From NCBI RefSeq assembly GCF_000759475.1, contig NZ_CP009454.1, positions 806,001 through 870,000 on the forward strand: a DNA stretch of 64,000 bases, given 5' to 3'. Position numbers and translations under genes: made by a program. The notes beneath the pieces were generated by a model that worked only from the letters and a program-made list of their open reading frames with translations, searched no databases and was not told where the DNA came from. This DNA is from Pantoea rwandensis (GTDB lineage Bacteria > Pseudomonadota > Gammaproteobacteria > Enterobacterales > Enterobacteriaceae). Shown here one piece after another: positions 8,037 through 16,751 of this stretch (the first letter of the stretch is position 1; every line of letters begins with the position of its first letter).

Positions 8037-8858
8037 ATGATGTCTTTGATTTCGAAAGCACAGCAGCCAGACAGCAACGGCCGTATTCAGCACGTCACGC
8101 CGGAAAGTGCGGGCTGGGAGTATGTCGGTTTTGATGCTTATCTGTTGAAGAAGGGCCAAAGCCTAAAACTCAGCAGCGGCGATAAAGAGCTGTGCCTGGT
8201 GCTGGTGGCGGGTTTTGCCTCAGTGAAAACCCGCAACGCGGAGTTTCCCAATCTCGGCAAACGCCTGTCACCGTTCGAGCGTATTCCACCGTACTCGGTG
8301 TATGTGCCGCACGATGATGAAGTAGAAGTCTACGCCGACAGCGATCTGGAACTGGCGGTGTGTAATGCGCCGAGCAAAGGCAACCTGCCTGCGCGCCTGA
8401 TTGCCCCGGAAGATGTGGGTGTGGAGCAGCGTGGTAAAGGGCGCAATCAGCGTCTGGTGCACAACATTTTGCCGGACAACAAAGAGGCCGACAGCCTGCT
8501 GGTGGTTGAAGTGTATACCGACGAGGGCGCGACCAGTTCGTACCCGAGCCATAAACATGACCAGAAAACCAGCCCGGATGAGACCTATCTGGAAGAGACC
8601 TATTATCACCGTTTCGATCCAGAGCCTGGTTTCGCGATGCAGCGCGTGTATACCGACGACCGTTCACTCGACGAGTGCATGGCGCCGTATAACCGCGATG
8701 TGGTGACCGTCCCGCGTGGCTACCATCCGGTGGCCACCATTGCGGGTTACGATAACTACTATCTGAACGTGATGGCCGGTCCGGTGCGTTTGTGGAAGTT
8801 TACCTGGGAAAAAGATCACGCCTGGGTGAACAGCGATAAGTACCCGCGCAGCAAATAA
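8037..8858 (+). CDS. iolB: 5-deoxy-glucuronate isomerase
   Basis: KduI/IolB-type cupin enzyme of 273 residues. It isomerises 5-deoxy-D-glucuronate to 2-deoxy-5-keto-D-gluconate, the substrate of IolC. Family features include YPSHKHDQ and the nearby Glu of ETYYHRFDPE that would hold the metal, LVVEVYTDEGATSS, and the C-terminal VPRGYHP and YYLNVMAGP segments. A strong AAGGAGA lies upstream, and two adjacent ATG codons (8037, 8040) are possible starts. It ends the iolA-iolB transcript, with a terminator shared with the convergent iolR. Confidence 0.95.
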   Translation: MMSLISKAQQPDSNGRIQHVTPESAGWEYVGFDAYLLKKGQSLKLSSGDKELCLVLVAGFASVKTRNAEFPNLGKRLSPFERIPPYSVYVPHDDEVEVYADSDLELAVCNAPSKGNLPARLIAPEDVGVEQRGKGRNQRLVHNILPDNKEADSLLVVEVYTDEGATSSYPSHKHDQKTSPDETYLEETYYHRFDPEPGFAMQRVYTDDRSLDECMAPYNRDVVTVPRGYHPVATIAGYDNYYLNVMAGPVRLWKFTWEKDHAWVNSDKYPRSK

Positions 8859-8865
8859 AGTCGCA

Positions 8866-8932
8866 GGTCGCCCTAATGGCGACCCTACCGACTCGCGATA
8901 CGCTTGTCGTTGGGTGTGCAGTGATGCGCACC
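8866..8932. repeat. Two REP-like palindromes after iolB
   Basis: GGTCGCC and GGCGACC pair at 8866-8884, and on the minus strand GTAG directly precedes the stem. A second palindrome, GGTGTGCA/TGCGCACC, lies at 8913-8932. It resembles the one between malP and malQ (23119-23138). Both are in the convergent gap between iolB and iolR. Confidence 0.55.
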
Positions 8933-8965
8933 TGCCAGAACATCGCAAGATATGAATGACACATG

Positions 8966-8997
8966 TAAAAAGGGCAGCCAAATGGCTGCCCTTTTTG
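8966..8997. terminator. Bidirectional terminator between iolB and iolR
   Basis: GGGCAGCCA and TGGCTGCCC pair around a 2-base centre, with AAAAA before and TTTTT after. The hairpin therefore has a T tract in both directions and can end both the iolAB and iolR transcripts. Confidence 0.88.
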
Positions 8998-9017
8998 ATG
9001 TGCAACGCCCGGCGAAG

Positions 9018-9863
9018 TTATTCGCCGGTGCCGGTATTATTTAACGCTAATGAAACCGCCAGCGTCTGAGCCAGACAGAGTGAGGCGACCTGCGAACGGA
9101 AGCCATCAACCTGCGCTTCGCGCACCACAAAACATACATCGCTGAAGGCGGCCAGCGGACTCACCTGGCTGTCGGTGATGGCAATCAGATGTGCGCCGCG
9201 TTTGGCACCCAACTCAACCAGCTCAACCGCTTCACGCGCATATGGCGAGTAGCTGATGGCAATCACCACATCTTTGGGATTCACCATGCTCAACTGCTCG
9301 GTAAACATGCCGCCGAGACCGTCGATCAGAAACGCACGACGCTCCAGATGGCGCAGTGCATACACCAGATAGGACGCAACGCTGAATGAGCGACGCAGGC
9401 CAATGATGTAGATATTCTCGGCTTCATCCAGCATTTTCACCGCTTTGTTCAGCTGGTCCGGATTGACCTGCATGGCTAGCTGCTGCAATGCCTGGCTGTT
9501 CACCATGGTGAATACGTTGAGAATCTCAACCGGGCTCTCAGGAGAACTGGCGCTGTCATCCGTTGCGGTCTGGCGGAACAGACGGGCGCGCTCGGTGTAG
9601 TTCACCGTTTCTTCCATCAGATGTTGACGGAAAACCTGTTTCATTTCGTTGAAACCGCTGAAGCCAAATGCGTTGGCAAAGCGAATCAGCGTGGAGGGCG
9701 GCACATCGGCCTGTTGCGCGATGGAAGCGACGGTATCGAAAGCAATGCTGTTGCTGTTATCAAGAATATAACGAGCCACCTGCTTCAGGCGTTTACTCAG
9801 CGTCTCATAGCGGCGACGGATATCGTCCTGTAACAAGGTTAATTGGGTTGGATTATTGGTCAT
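9018..9863 (-). CDS. iolR: RpiR-family transcriptional regulator, IolR
   Basis: Cytoplasmic DNA-binding regulator of 281 residues. The N-terminal 75 or so residues form the RpiR-type winged helix-turn-helix (KQVARYILDN, VASIAQQADVPPSTLIRFANAFGFSGF). Residues from about 125 form a sugar-isomerase (SIS) ligand domain (IYIIGLRRSFSVASYL, VVIAISYSPYAREAVEL). In Salmonella and relatives an RpiR-type IolR represses iol genes and is released by an inositol breakdown product, and this gene's position among iol genes fits that role. Its own upstream gap contains three ATGAAAT-type words, so autorepression is likely. The identity of the ligand is inference. Confidence 0.9.
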   Translation of the reverse strand: MTNNPTQLTLLQDDIRRRYETLSKRLKQVARYILDNSNSIAFDTVASIAQQADVPPSTLIRFANAFGFSGFNEMKQVFRQHLMEETVNYTERARLFRQTATDDSASSPESPVEILNVFTMVNSQALQQLAMQVNPDQLNKAVKMLDEAENIYIIGLRRSFSVASYLVYALRHLERRAFLIDGLGGMFTEQLSMVNPKDVVIAISYSPYAREAVELVELGAKRGAHLIAITDSQVSPLAAFSDVCFVVREAQVDGFRSQVASLCLAQTLAVSLALNNTGTGE

Positions 9864-9930
9864 GACTTCGGCCCGTCAAAAAAGAAAATATGGCTGGATA
9901 ATGAGCGCTATAGTACCAGATGGATGGAAA

Positions 9931-9981
9931 ATTTCATTTGTTTGACGCTATCGTGACGCTTATTTCATCGGTTTATGAAAT
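9931..9981. promoter_or_regulatory. Putative IolR sites upstream of iolR
   Basis: ATTTCAT occurs at 9931-9937 and 9962-9968, and ATGAAAT at 9975-9981. The last two form an inverted pair with 6 bases between. They lie 70-120 bases before the iolR start on the minus strand, where they could mediate autoregulation. Confidence 0.55.
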
Positions 9982-10021
9982 GCCTCACAAAAAGAAGTGA
10001 TTAGTGAGAAGGCAAAAGCCA

Positions 10022-10052
10022 ATAAAAAAAGCGGCTCTTGCGAGCCGCTTTT
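10022..10052 (-). terminator. Rho-independent terminator after iolC
   Basis: AAGCGGCTC and GAGCCGCTT pair around a 4-base loop. On the minus strand a run of seven T follows the stem. It lies about 20 bases past the iolC stop and separates iolC from iolR. Confidence 0.88.
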
Positions 10053-10070
10053 AACTGTGATTAAACCCTG

Positions 10071-11984
10071 TCAGCCACGCGCCGCGCGCCAGTAGCCAAT
10101 CAGTCGCAGATAGTTGCCTTTCACCGTTTCGATCAGCGCTTTATCATCCAGTTCACCGTTGAGCCATTGGCGTGACGGTTGGCCGAAGATGGTGCGTCCG
10201 ACGGCAAAGCCTTTCACCCACGGCGCTTGCGCCGCCGCAGCGAAACCGGCTTTCAGCGTCTCTTCCGGCGCATCGAGGCCGAGCAGCAGAATGCCGCGGC
10301 AGTGGGGATCGTTCTGTTCGATCAACCCGCTGATGGCCTGCCAGCTCTCCGCCGACAGCGGTGGCAGTTTCCACCAGTCCGGCTGAATGCCCAGGCTGTA
10401 GAAGTGGCTCAGCATGTCGTAATAGTACGCTTCATTACGGTCCGGATTGCTCTCCGGCAGAATCAGTTCCAGCAGCAGCTCATGCCCGCTCTTGTTACAA
10501 CCGTTCCACACATCGAGTACCAGTTCATCCTGCTCTTTACGCAGCTCGGCGCTGTCATGCGGATGGTAGAACACCAGGCATTTCACCACGTGCTCTGCCG
10601 GCCAGTCGACCAGCTGCGAACCGATGTTTCCGTGCTCCAGACGCAGGGGACGCGAGCTTGGCAGTTCGATAGGTCGGCCAATCCACCAGTTTTTGCCGGT
10701 AATGGCGTTCAGCGCTTTCTGGCCGTAGGTGGTATCCGCCAGAATCCCACTCTTCTCATTTAAGCCTGCTTCGTTGGCCGCTTCCTGTGCCGCCTGCAGC
10801 AGCAGCAGTTTCAACTGCGGGATCTTATCTTCACTGACGCCCGCTTCACGTGCCATATCGGCCAACTGCTTACGGTGGTCAAAGGCGAACACGTTGAGTT
10901 CTGGCCACTGCTGTTTACGCGTGGTGACGCGGTGCAGATGGTTGAGGCGCGCATCCAGATCCGGACGTTTCACATCTTTATCGCGACCAAGGAAATCGTC
11001 CAGCTCTTCTTTGGTTGGCATCGCTGGCGCGCAACCGTGGCGTGAGACCACCAGCGCACCACAGGCGTTGGCGTAGCGGCAAGCCTGTTCCCAGCTTTCA
11101 TCGTTGAGCCAGCCGCGTAGCAGGCCAGACATAAAGGCATCGCCTGCACCCAGCACGTTCAGGACTTCAACGCGTACACCGGTCTGCAATTTGGTCTGTT
11201 CCCAGCTGTCCGGGATATCACCTTCAAACACCACGCAACCCAACGGCCCACGTTTACACACCAGTGTGGCTTTGCTTGCCTGGCGCACATTTTTCAGTGC
11301 TGTCAGCGTATCCGTGCTGCCGCCGGCAATATGGAACTCTTCTTCCGTTCCTACCACCAAATCGAAATAGTGCAGCACTTCCTGCAGTTGTTTCGTAACT
11401 TCACCGGATTCAACGAAACGCGTTTCGCCATCGCCCAGTGACGTCAGGCCCCACAGCACCGGACGATAATCGATATCCAGTGCGGTGCGCAGACCATTTC
11501 GCCTGGCGATATCCAACGCTTTCAGTACCGCAGCGCGGGTTTGCGGATGTGAAAGATGCGTACCGGTGACCGCGACAGCGCGAGAAGAGGTGATGAATTC
11601 CTCCTTAATGTCATCCGGCACCAGGCCCATATCGGCACAGTTGTCGCGGTAGAAGATCAGCGGGAAGGTATCTTCATCTTTAATACCGAGGATCACCAGG
11701 CCGGTCAGGCGGTTTTTATCGGTGATCAGCCCATCGGTGTTACAACCTACGCGCTGCAATTCTTCTCGCAGAAAGCGACCGTTATGTTCATCCCCTACGC
11801 GTGCCAGCATGGCTGATTTTAAGCCCTGAATGGCTGTTCCATAAGCCACGTTACCGGAAGAACCGCCCAGATATTTATTAAAGCTGGTCATATCTTCCAG
11901 ACGTGATCCGATTTGCTGACCGTAGAGGTCGACGGCGATGCGTCCGATACAAATCACATCAAGCCGCTTCTGTTGTGTACTCAT
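10071..11984 (-). CDS. iolC: 5-dehydro-2-deoxygluconokinase fused to a DUF2090 domain
   Basis: Bifunctional-looking protein of 637 residues. Residues 1 to about 330 are a PfkB-family sugar kinase with KYLGGSSGN near residue 38 and the anion-hole/catalytic GAGD at 279-282 (Asp282). This part phosphorylates 2-deoxy-5-keto-gluconate. Residues from about 335 to the end are a DUF2090 domain, which is related to class I aldolase-like barrels. Many proteobacterial IolC proteins have this fusion. Because no separate iolJ is present, the domain may cleave the phosphorylated product to DHAP and malonate semialdehyde; that is inference. iolC diverges from iolD across a 547-base control region. Confidence 0.92.
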   Translation of the reverse strand: MSTQQKRLDVICIGRIAVDLYGQQIGSRLEDMTSFNKYLGGSSGNVAYGTAIQGLKSAMLARVGDEHNGRFLREELQRVGCNTDGLITDKNRLTGLVILGIKDEDTFPLIFYRDNCADMGLVPDDIKEEFITSSRAVAVTGTHLSHPQTRAAVLKALDIARRNGLRTALDIDYRPVLWGLTSLGDGETRFVESGEVTKQLQEVLHYFDLVVGTEEEFHIAGGSTDTLTALKNVRQASKATLVCKRGPLGCVVFEGDIPDSWEQTKLQTGVRVEVLNVLGAGDAFMSGLLRGWLNDESWEQACRYANACGALVVSRHGCAPAMPTKEELDDFLGRDKDVKRPDLDARLNHLHRVTTRKQQWPELNVFAFDHRKQLADMAREAGVSEDKIPQLKLLLLQAAQEAANEAGLNEKSGILADTTYGQKALNAITGKNWWIGRPIELPSSRPLRLEHGNIGSQLVDWPAEHVVKCLVFYHPHDSAELRKEQDELVLDVWNGCNKSGHELLLELILPESNPDRNEAYYYDMLSHFYSLGIQPDWWKLPPLSAESWQAISGLIEQNDPHCRGILLLGLDAPEETLKAGFAAAAQAPWVKGFAVGRTIFGQPSRQWLNGELDDKALIETVKGNYLRLIGYWRAARG

Positions 11985-12531
11985 ACCTGTGGTTTCCTTC
12001 TGTGATAAGCAGACACTGGGGCGAAAACGCCCAACATCAAGCGCTATGCTTCCGGGTTCTCAAGGTGCCTGATTGGCTATGGTCGCAGTATGAGGAATAA
12101 AAATTCCAAATACAATATGAAATGAAACATCCATCGCGATTTTGTGACCGAGGTAAAACTCTGCACAATGCGCTATCACGGCACGCTGTTTAGCATCAGT
12201 TTCACTGATGCTCTGGCTTGTGAGCCAGGTCGCAGGAAAATGGCTGTGAATAAAGGAAGCTACTGAAGTGAAATGAAATTTCGCTATCTTGTTAAAATGC
12301 TATTTTGTCATTCCACTTTTACCCCTGCAACGGCCTCCGCTGGCAACGTTTCATCGCTGAATTTGATCTCCATCGCAAAATGAAATGTTTCTTCTGTAAT
12401 TACGTTTAATGAAAAAAATATTTGTTTATAATCGCCACACGTTTCACTTATCCGCGGGTGCCGTAACGGCAGCGAAAACCCGAACCGCGTTGTACCTCAC
12501 GTCAGGTACCAGCATGTAAAGGAAGAAGCAT
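11985..12531. promoter_or_regulatory. Divergent iolC-iolD control region
   Basis: This 547-base gap contains no gene that I can support. It holds three exact ATGAAAT words (12117-12123, 12273-12279, 12380-12386) and near matches GTTTCAT (12348-12354) and GTTTCAC (12441-12447). TATAAT at 12427-12432 is a good -10 for iolD; its -35 (GTTTAA at 12404-12409) is poor, as expected for a regulated promoter. The GTTTCAC word sits about where transcription would start, so a repressor there would block initiation. Confidence 0.6.
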
Positions 12532-14466
12532 ATGGGCACAATCAGACTTACCACGGCACAGGCGCTGGTGAAATTTCTTGATAACCAGTATCTGAACGTT
12601 GACGGCGTTGAAACCAAATTTGTGAAAGGCATTTTTGCCATTTTCGGCCACGGTAACGTGCTGGGACTGGGGCAAGCGCTGGAGCAGGACAGCGGCGATC
12701 TGGTGGTGCATCAGGGTCGTAATGAACAGGGCATGGCGCATGCGGCGATTGGTTTCGCCAAGCAGTCACTGCGTCGTCAGATTATTGCCTGTACCTCTTC
12801 AGTGGGACCGGGCGCGGCGAACATGATCACCGCCGCTGCCACGGCGACCGCGAACCGCATTCCTTTATTGCTGCTGCCGGGTGATGTGTTCGCCACGCGT
12901 CAGCCCGATCCCGTTTTGCAGCAGATCGAGCAGAGCCACGATCTCAGCATCAGTACCAACGACGCCTTCCGCGCGGTGAGCAAATACTGGGACCGCGTTA
13001 GCCGTCCTGAACAGCTGATGACTGCCTGTATTAATGCCTTGCGTGTGCTGACCGATCCGGCGGAGACCGGTGCCGTGACCATCGCGCTGCCGCAAGACGT
13101 GCAGGGTGAGGCCTGGGACTTCCCGGAATATTTCTTCCAGAAACGTGTGCACCGTCTGGATCGCCGTCTGCCGACCGCTGCCCAGTTGGAAGATGCTCTG
13201 TCGCTGATTGCGCGTAAACACAAGCCGCTGATTATCGTGGGTGGCGGTCTGAAATATTCTGATGCCGGTGCCGCGCTGCTGAAATTCGCGGAGCGCTTTA
13301 ACATCCCGTTTGCGGAAACACAGGCCGGTAAAGGCACCATTGTTTCTGATCATCCACTGAATGTGGGTGGCGTCGGCGAAACCGGTTGTCTGGCGGCTAA
13401 CCTGTTGGCGAAAGAAGCCGATCTGGTAATCGGGATCGGCACGCGCTACACCGATTTCACCACCGCTTCGAAATGGATTTTCCAGAATCCTGAAGTGAGC
13501 TACCTCAACATCAACGTCAGCAATTTCGACAGCTACAAGCTCGATGCAGTGCAGCTGTTAGCGGATGCGCGTGAAGGGTTGACTGCATTGGAAAGCGGAC
13601 TGAAAGGCTTTGAGAACCACTGGGGCGGTCAGGTTGAGCAGGCACAAAGCAAGCTGCTGAAAGAGACGCAGCGTGTGTATGCCGCCACTTATAACACTGA
13701 CGATTTTATTCCCGAAATCGCCGATCACATTGACCGTGAAGCGCTGTTTACTGAGTTTGAGCGCCTGACGCAGTCAGTGCTGACGCAGAGCAGTGTGCTG
13801 GGCACCTTAAACGAGCAGCTCCCAAAGGATGCAGTGATTGTCGCGGCAGCGGGCAGTCTGCCGGGCGACCTGCAACGCATGTGGCGCACCAAAGATTACA
13901 ACTCGTACCACGTTGAATATGGCTATTCCTGCATGGGCTACGAAGTCAACGCCGCGTTGGGCGTGAAGCTGGCGCAGCCGCAGCGTGAAGTCTACGTGAT
14001 GGTTGGCGATGGCTCGTTCATGATGCTGCACTCCGAGCTGGTCACCTCGATTCAGGAAGGCGCGAAAATCAACGTGGTGCTGCTGGATAACATGACCAAC
14101 GGCTGTATTAACAACCTGCAGATGGAACATGGCATGGACAGCTTCACCACCGAGTTCCGTTTCCGCAACCCGGAAGGCGGCAAGCTGGATGGCGGCTTTA
14201 TTCCGGTCGATTTCGCGGCGATTGCGGGCGGTTACGGCTGTAAAACTTATCGCATCACCACGCTGGAACAGTTGGAAGCTGCACTGATTGACGCGCAGAA
14301 ACAGACCGTTTCAGTGCTGTTCGACATCAAAGTGCTGCCAAAAACCATGATTCACAAATATTTTAGCTGGTGGCACGTTGGTGTGGCTCAGACTTCAACG
14401 TCTGAACGCACGCAGGAAGTCGCTGACAAGCTTAACGTGCATATCGAACAAGCACGTAAGTACTAA
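12532..14466 (+). CDS. iolD: 3D-(3,5/4)-trihydroxycyclohexane-1,2-dione acylhydrolase
   Basis: Thiamine diphosphate enzyme of 644 residues that opens the inositol-derived ring to 5-deoxy-glucuronate. The N-terminal pyrimidine-binding domain holds the catalytic Glu65 in [11 protein letters not shown]. The C-terminal domain has the GDGSF motif near residue 492, followed by the Asn-rich [12 protein letters not shown] that completes the diphosphate-binding motif. Length and motifs match IolD. AAAGGAAG lies just before the ATG. It is the first gene of the iolD-iolG-iolE set, followed by a hairpin terminator that may be only partly effective. Confidence 0.95.
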   Translation: MGTIRLTTAQALVKFLDNQYLNVDGVETKFVKGIFAIFGHGNVLGLGQALEQDSGDLVVHQGRNEQGMAHAAIGFAKQSLRRQIIACTSSVGPGAANMITAAATATANRIPLLLLPGDVFATRQPDPVLQQIEQSHDLSISTNDAFRAVSKYWDRVSRPEQLMTACINALRVLTDPAETGAVTIALPQDVQGEAWDFPEYFFQKRVHRLDRRLPTAAQLEDALSLIARKHKPLIIVGGGLKYSDAGAALLKFAERFNIPFAETQAGKGTIVSDHPLNVGGVGETGCLAANLLAKEADLVIGIGTRYTDFTTASKWIFQNPEVSYLNINVSNFDSYKLDAVQLLADAREGLTALESGLKGFENHWGGQVEQAQSKLLKETQRVYAATYNTDDFIPEIADHIDREALFTEFERLTQSVLTQSSVLGTLNEQLPKDAVIVAAAGSLPGDLQRMWRTKDYNSYHVEYGYSCMGYEVNAALGVKLAQPQREVYVMVGDGSFMMLHSELVTSIQEGAKINVVLLDNMTNGCINNLQMEHGMDSFTTEFRFRNPEGGKLDGGFIPVDFAAIAGGYGCKTYRITTLEQLEAALIDAQKQTVSVLFDIKVLPKTMIHKYFSWWHVGVAQTSTSERTQEVADKLNVHIEQARKY

Positions 14467-14475
14467 CACCCTTTT

Positions 14476-14502
14476 TAGGCCGGCGTTCGCCGGCCTTGTT
14501 TA
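14476..14502 (+). terminator. Hairpin terminator after iolD
   Basis: AGGCCGGCG and CGCCGGCCT pair around a TT loop and are followed by TGTTT. The T tract is short and interrupted, so partial read-through into iolG is plausible. Confidence 0.7.
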
Positions 14503-14510
14503 ACCCTATG

Positions 14511-14590
14511 TACCCCAAATAATTCGAGAGTCAGGAAGGCGGCCAACGAGAGCAGCCAACGCACCTGCATCTTGAAATATGAAGGGCATA
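14511..14590. repeat. Internally deleted ERIC element between iolD and iolG
   Basis: This 80-base copy starts TACCCCAAATAATTCGAG and ends CTTGAAATATGAAGGGCATA, the normal ERIC ends. It has AAGGCGGCCAACG fused to CAGCCAACGCACCTGC. The central part with the CAGGAGCTTAC stem is missing, about 45 bases compared with the full element. It ends 25 bases before the iolG start. Confidence 0.85.
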
Positions 14591-14615
14591 CTTATCCGAC
14601 TCTACAGGTGTAATT

Positions 14616-15629
14616 ATGACGCTCAAACTCGGTGTAATTGGTACCGGTGCAATTGGTCAGGATCACATTCGTCGCTGCAACAATGTGTTGCAGGGCGCGA
14701 AAGTGGTGGCGGTTTCAGATATCAACGTGGAAGGGGCCCGTGCGGCGCTGCAGCGTCTGAATATCGAAGCTGAGGTGTATCAGGATGGTCATCAGGTGAT
14801 TAACTCGCCGGAGGTGGATGCCATTCTGGTGACATCATGGGATCCGACCCACGAAGAATTCACCCTCGCCGCCATTGCTGCTGGCAAGCCGGTGTTCTGC
14901 GAGAAGCCGCTGGCGATGAGCGCCGAAGGCTGCCGCCGCATCGTTGATGCCGAAATTAAACACGGTAAACGCCTGGTGCAGGTGGGCTTTATGCGTCCGT
15001 ACGATTCAGGCTATCGCGCGTTGAAGAAAGTGATCACTGACGGTGAAATCGGCGAGCCGCTGATGCTGCACTGTGCGCACCGCAACCAGAGCGTGGGCGA
15101 AAATTACACCACCGATATGGCGATCACCAACACCCTGATTCACGAGCTGGACGTGCTGCGCTGGTTGACCGAAGACGATTATAAATCGGTGCAGGTGGTG
15201 TTCCCGCGTTCCACCTCGAAGAGCCACGCCAAATTGAAAGATCCGCAAATCGTGCTGTTCGAAACCCAGAAGGGCATTCGTATTGATGTCGAGATCTTCG
15301 TGAACTGCGCATACGGCTACGACATTCAGTGTGAAGTGGTGGGCGAAGAGGGCATTGCCAAACTGCCTGAGCCTTCCTCTATTCAGATGCGTAAAAACGC
15401 GCGTCTCGGCAATGCGCTGCTTACTGACTGGAAAGACCGTTTCATTGAAGCCTATGACGTTGAACTGCAGGCCTTCATCAATGACGCCACGGCGGGCAAG
15501 TTGACCGGTCCTTCCGCCTGGGATGGGTTTGCCGCTTCCGTTGCGGCGGATGCGTGCCATAAAGCCCAGAACAGCGGCGCTATTGAGCCGGTGACCATGC
15601 CAGCGCGTCCAGACTTTTACGCCAAATAA
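14616..15629 (+). CDS. iolG: myo-Inositol 2-dehydrogenase
   Basis: NAD-dependent oxidoreductase of the Gfo/Idh/MocA family, 337 residues. It oxidises myo-inositol to 2-keto-myo-inositol (scyllo-inosose), the first step of the pathway. The Rossmann motif [11 protein letters not shown] is at the N-terminus. The family catalytic Lys97 is in CEKPLA and His176 in [12 protein letters not shown], both at the positions known from B. subtilis IolG. The gene lies between iolD and iolE. The ERIC remnant and hairpin upstream suggest its level may be tuned separately from iolD. GTG and TTG alternatives upstream lack support; ATG follows a modest AGGTG. Confidence 0.95.
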   Translation: MTLKLGVIGTGAIGQDHIRRCNNVLQGAKVVAVSDINVEGARAALQRLNIEAEVYQDGHQVINSPEVDAILVTSWDPTHEEFTLAAIAAGKPVFCEKPLAMSAEGCRRIVDAEIKHGKRLVQVGFMRPYDSGYRALKKVITDGEIGEPLMLHCAHRNQSVGENYTTDMAITNTLIHELDVLRWLTEDDYKSVQVVFPRSTSKSHAKLKDPQIVLFETQKGIRIDVEIFVNCAYGYDIQCEVVGEEGIAKLPEPSSIQMRKNARLGNALLTDWKDRFIEAYDVELQAFINDATAGKLTGPSAWDGFAASVAADACHKAQNSGAIEPVTMPARPDFYAK

Positions 15630-15675
15630 CTGAATCCGTGCGCTAACACTTCTCTCTCAGAATCAGGGAATTGAA

Positions 15676-16572
15676 ATGAACAAAGACAATGTAAAACTGG
15701 CGATTGCGCCAATCGGCTGGACCAACGATGACATGCCAGAGCTGGGCAGCGAAAATACCTTCCAGCAGACCGTCAGTGAAATGGCGTTGGCAGGTTTCAC
15801 CGGCAGTGAAGTCGGCAGTAAATACCCGAAAGATCCCGCAGTGTTGAAACCGATGTTGGATATTCGTGGTATCCAAATCTGCAATGCCTGGTTCAGCACT
15901 TTCTTCGCCAACGGTGACAAGGCGAAAACCATTGACGAGTTCACCCATCACATGAACTTCCTGCACGCCATGGGCGCGCGCGTGATTGGCTGCTCTGAAC
16001 AAAGCAAAAGTATTCAGGGCACCACGCTAGCAGTGCTGGAGCAGAAGCCGATCTTCAGTGATGAAGAGTGGCGTCTGACGGCTGAAGGCTACAACGAGTT
16101 GGCTGAAATCGCGGCGAAGAAGGGCATGCGCGTGACGCTGCACCATCACATGGGGACCGGCATTCAGACGCCAGCGGAAATCGATCGCTTTATGGAATCG
16201 ACCAATCAGAATGTCGGCCTGCTGTATGACACTGGCCACATCTACTATTCCGAAGGTTCGCAGCAGGCGATGCTGGATGTGCTGACCCAATACCTGCCGC
16301 GCATTTTCCATGTGCATCTCAAAGATGTGCGTGACAGCGTGGTGGCCGAAGTGCGCGAGAAATCCCTGTCGTTCCTCGATGGCGTGAAGAAAGGCACCTT
16401 CACCGTACCGGGCGATGGCGTGATTGATTTCAAACCGGTGTTCAAAATCCTCGACGATTACGGCTACAAAGGCTGGATGGTGGTAGAAGCGGAGCAGGAT
16501 CCGGCACTGGCCAACCCGTTCGAATATGCGGTGAAAGCGCGCAAATATATTCGCGAGAATACCGGGTTATAA
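15676..16572 (+). CDS. iolE: myo-Inosose-2 dehydratase
   Basis: TIM-barrel enzyme of 298 residues that removes water from 2-keto-myo-inositol to give the trihydroxycyclohexanedione used by IolD. Typical IolE segments are the start [59 protein letters not shown] and VVEAEQDPA, which supply the metal ligands. It is 46 bases after iolG with a GGGAATTG leader. It closes the plus-strand iol operon, followed by REP copies and a bidirectional terminator. Confidence 0.95.
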   Translation: MNKDNVKLAIAPIGWTNDDMPELGSENTFQQTVSEMALAGFTGSEVGSKYPKDPAVLKPMLDIRGIQICNAWFSTFFANGDKAKTIDEFTHHMNFLHAMGARVIGCSEQSKSIQGTTLAVLEQKPIFSDEEWRLTAEGYNELAEIAAKKGMRVTLHHHMGTGIQTPAEIDRFMESTNQNVGLLYDTGHIYYSEGSQQAMLDVLTQYLPRIFHVHLKDVRDSVVAEVREKSLSFLDGVKKGTFTVPGDGVIDFKPVFKILDDYGYKGWMVVEAEQDPALANPFEYAVKARKYIRENTGL

Positions 16573-16584
16573 GTTCAATGATAC

Positions 16585-16679
16585 GCAATGAATTGCGCCG
16601 CTGCGGATTGTGCACTTCCGTTGTAGCGATTTGATTCATCGGTATGTGCACTTCATTGTAGCGGCGCGATTTATCGCGC
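16585..16679. repeat. Cluster of three REP units after iolE
   Basis: A minus-strand copy (16585-16604), a degenerate plus-strand copy (16622-16642) and a full plus-strand copy (16658-16679, GTAGCGGCGCGATTTATCGC) sit together. The family is the same as at 26-88 and 56716-56773. The words TGTGCACTTC and TGTGCACTTCA that separate the units are also repeated. Confidence 0.75.
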
Positions 16680-16701
16680 TCTTTTGACCGTCAGATACAA
16701 T

Positions 16702-16742
16702 AAAAAAGGCCGTTATCCCTTTCAGGATAACGGCCTTTTATT
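16702..16742. terminator. Bidirectional terminator between iolE and glpD
   Basis: AAAGGCCGTTATCC and GGATAACGGCCTTT pair around a 6-base loop. A tracts and T tracts flank both sides, so it serves both convergent transcripts. Confidence 0.9.
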
Positions 16743-16751
16743 TGGCCAGGA

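Noticed and set aside
10179..10763. Long plus-strand frame (194 residues) opposite iolC, and many similar antisense frames elsewhere (for example 22277-23146, 21323-22009).
   Set aside because: They mirror well-supported genes, and such shadows are expected in a GC-rich genome.
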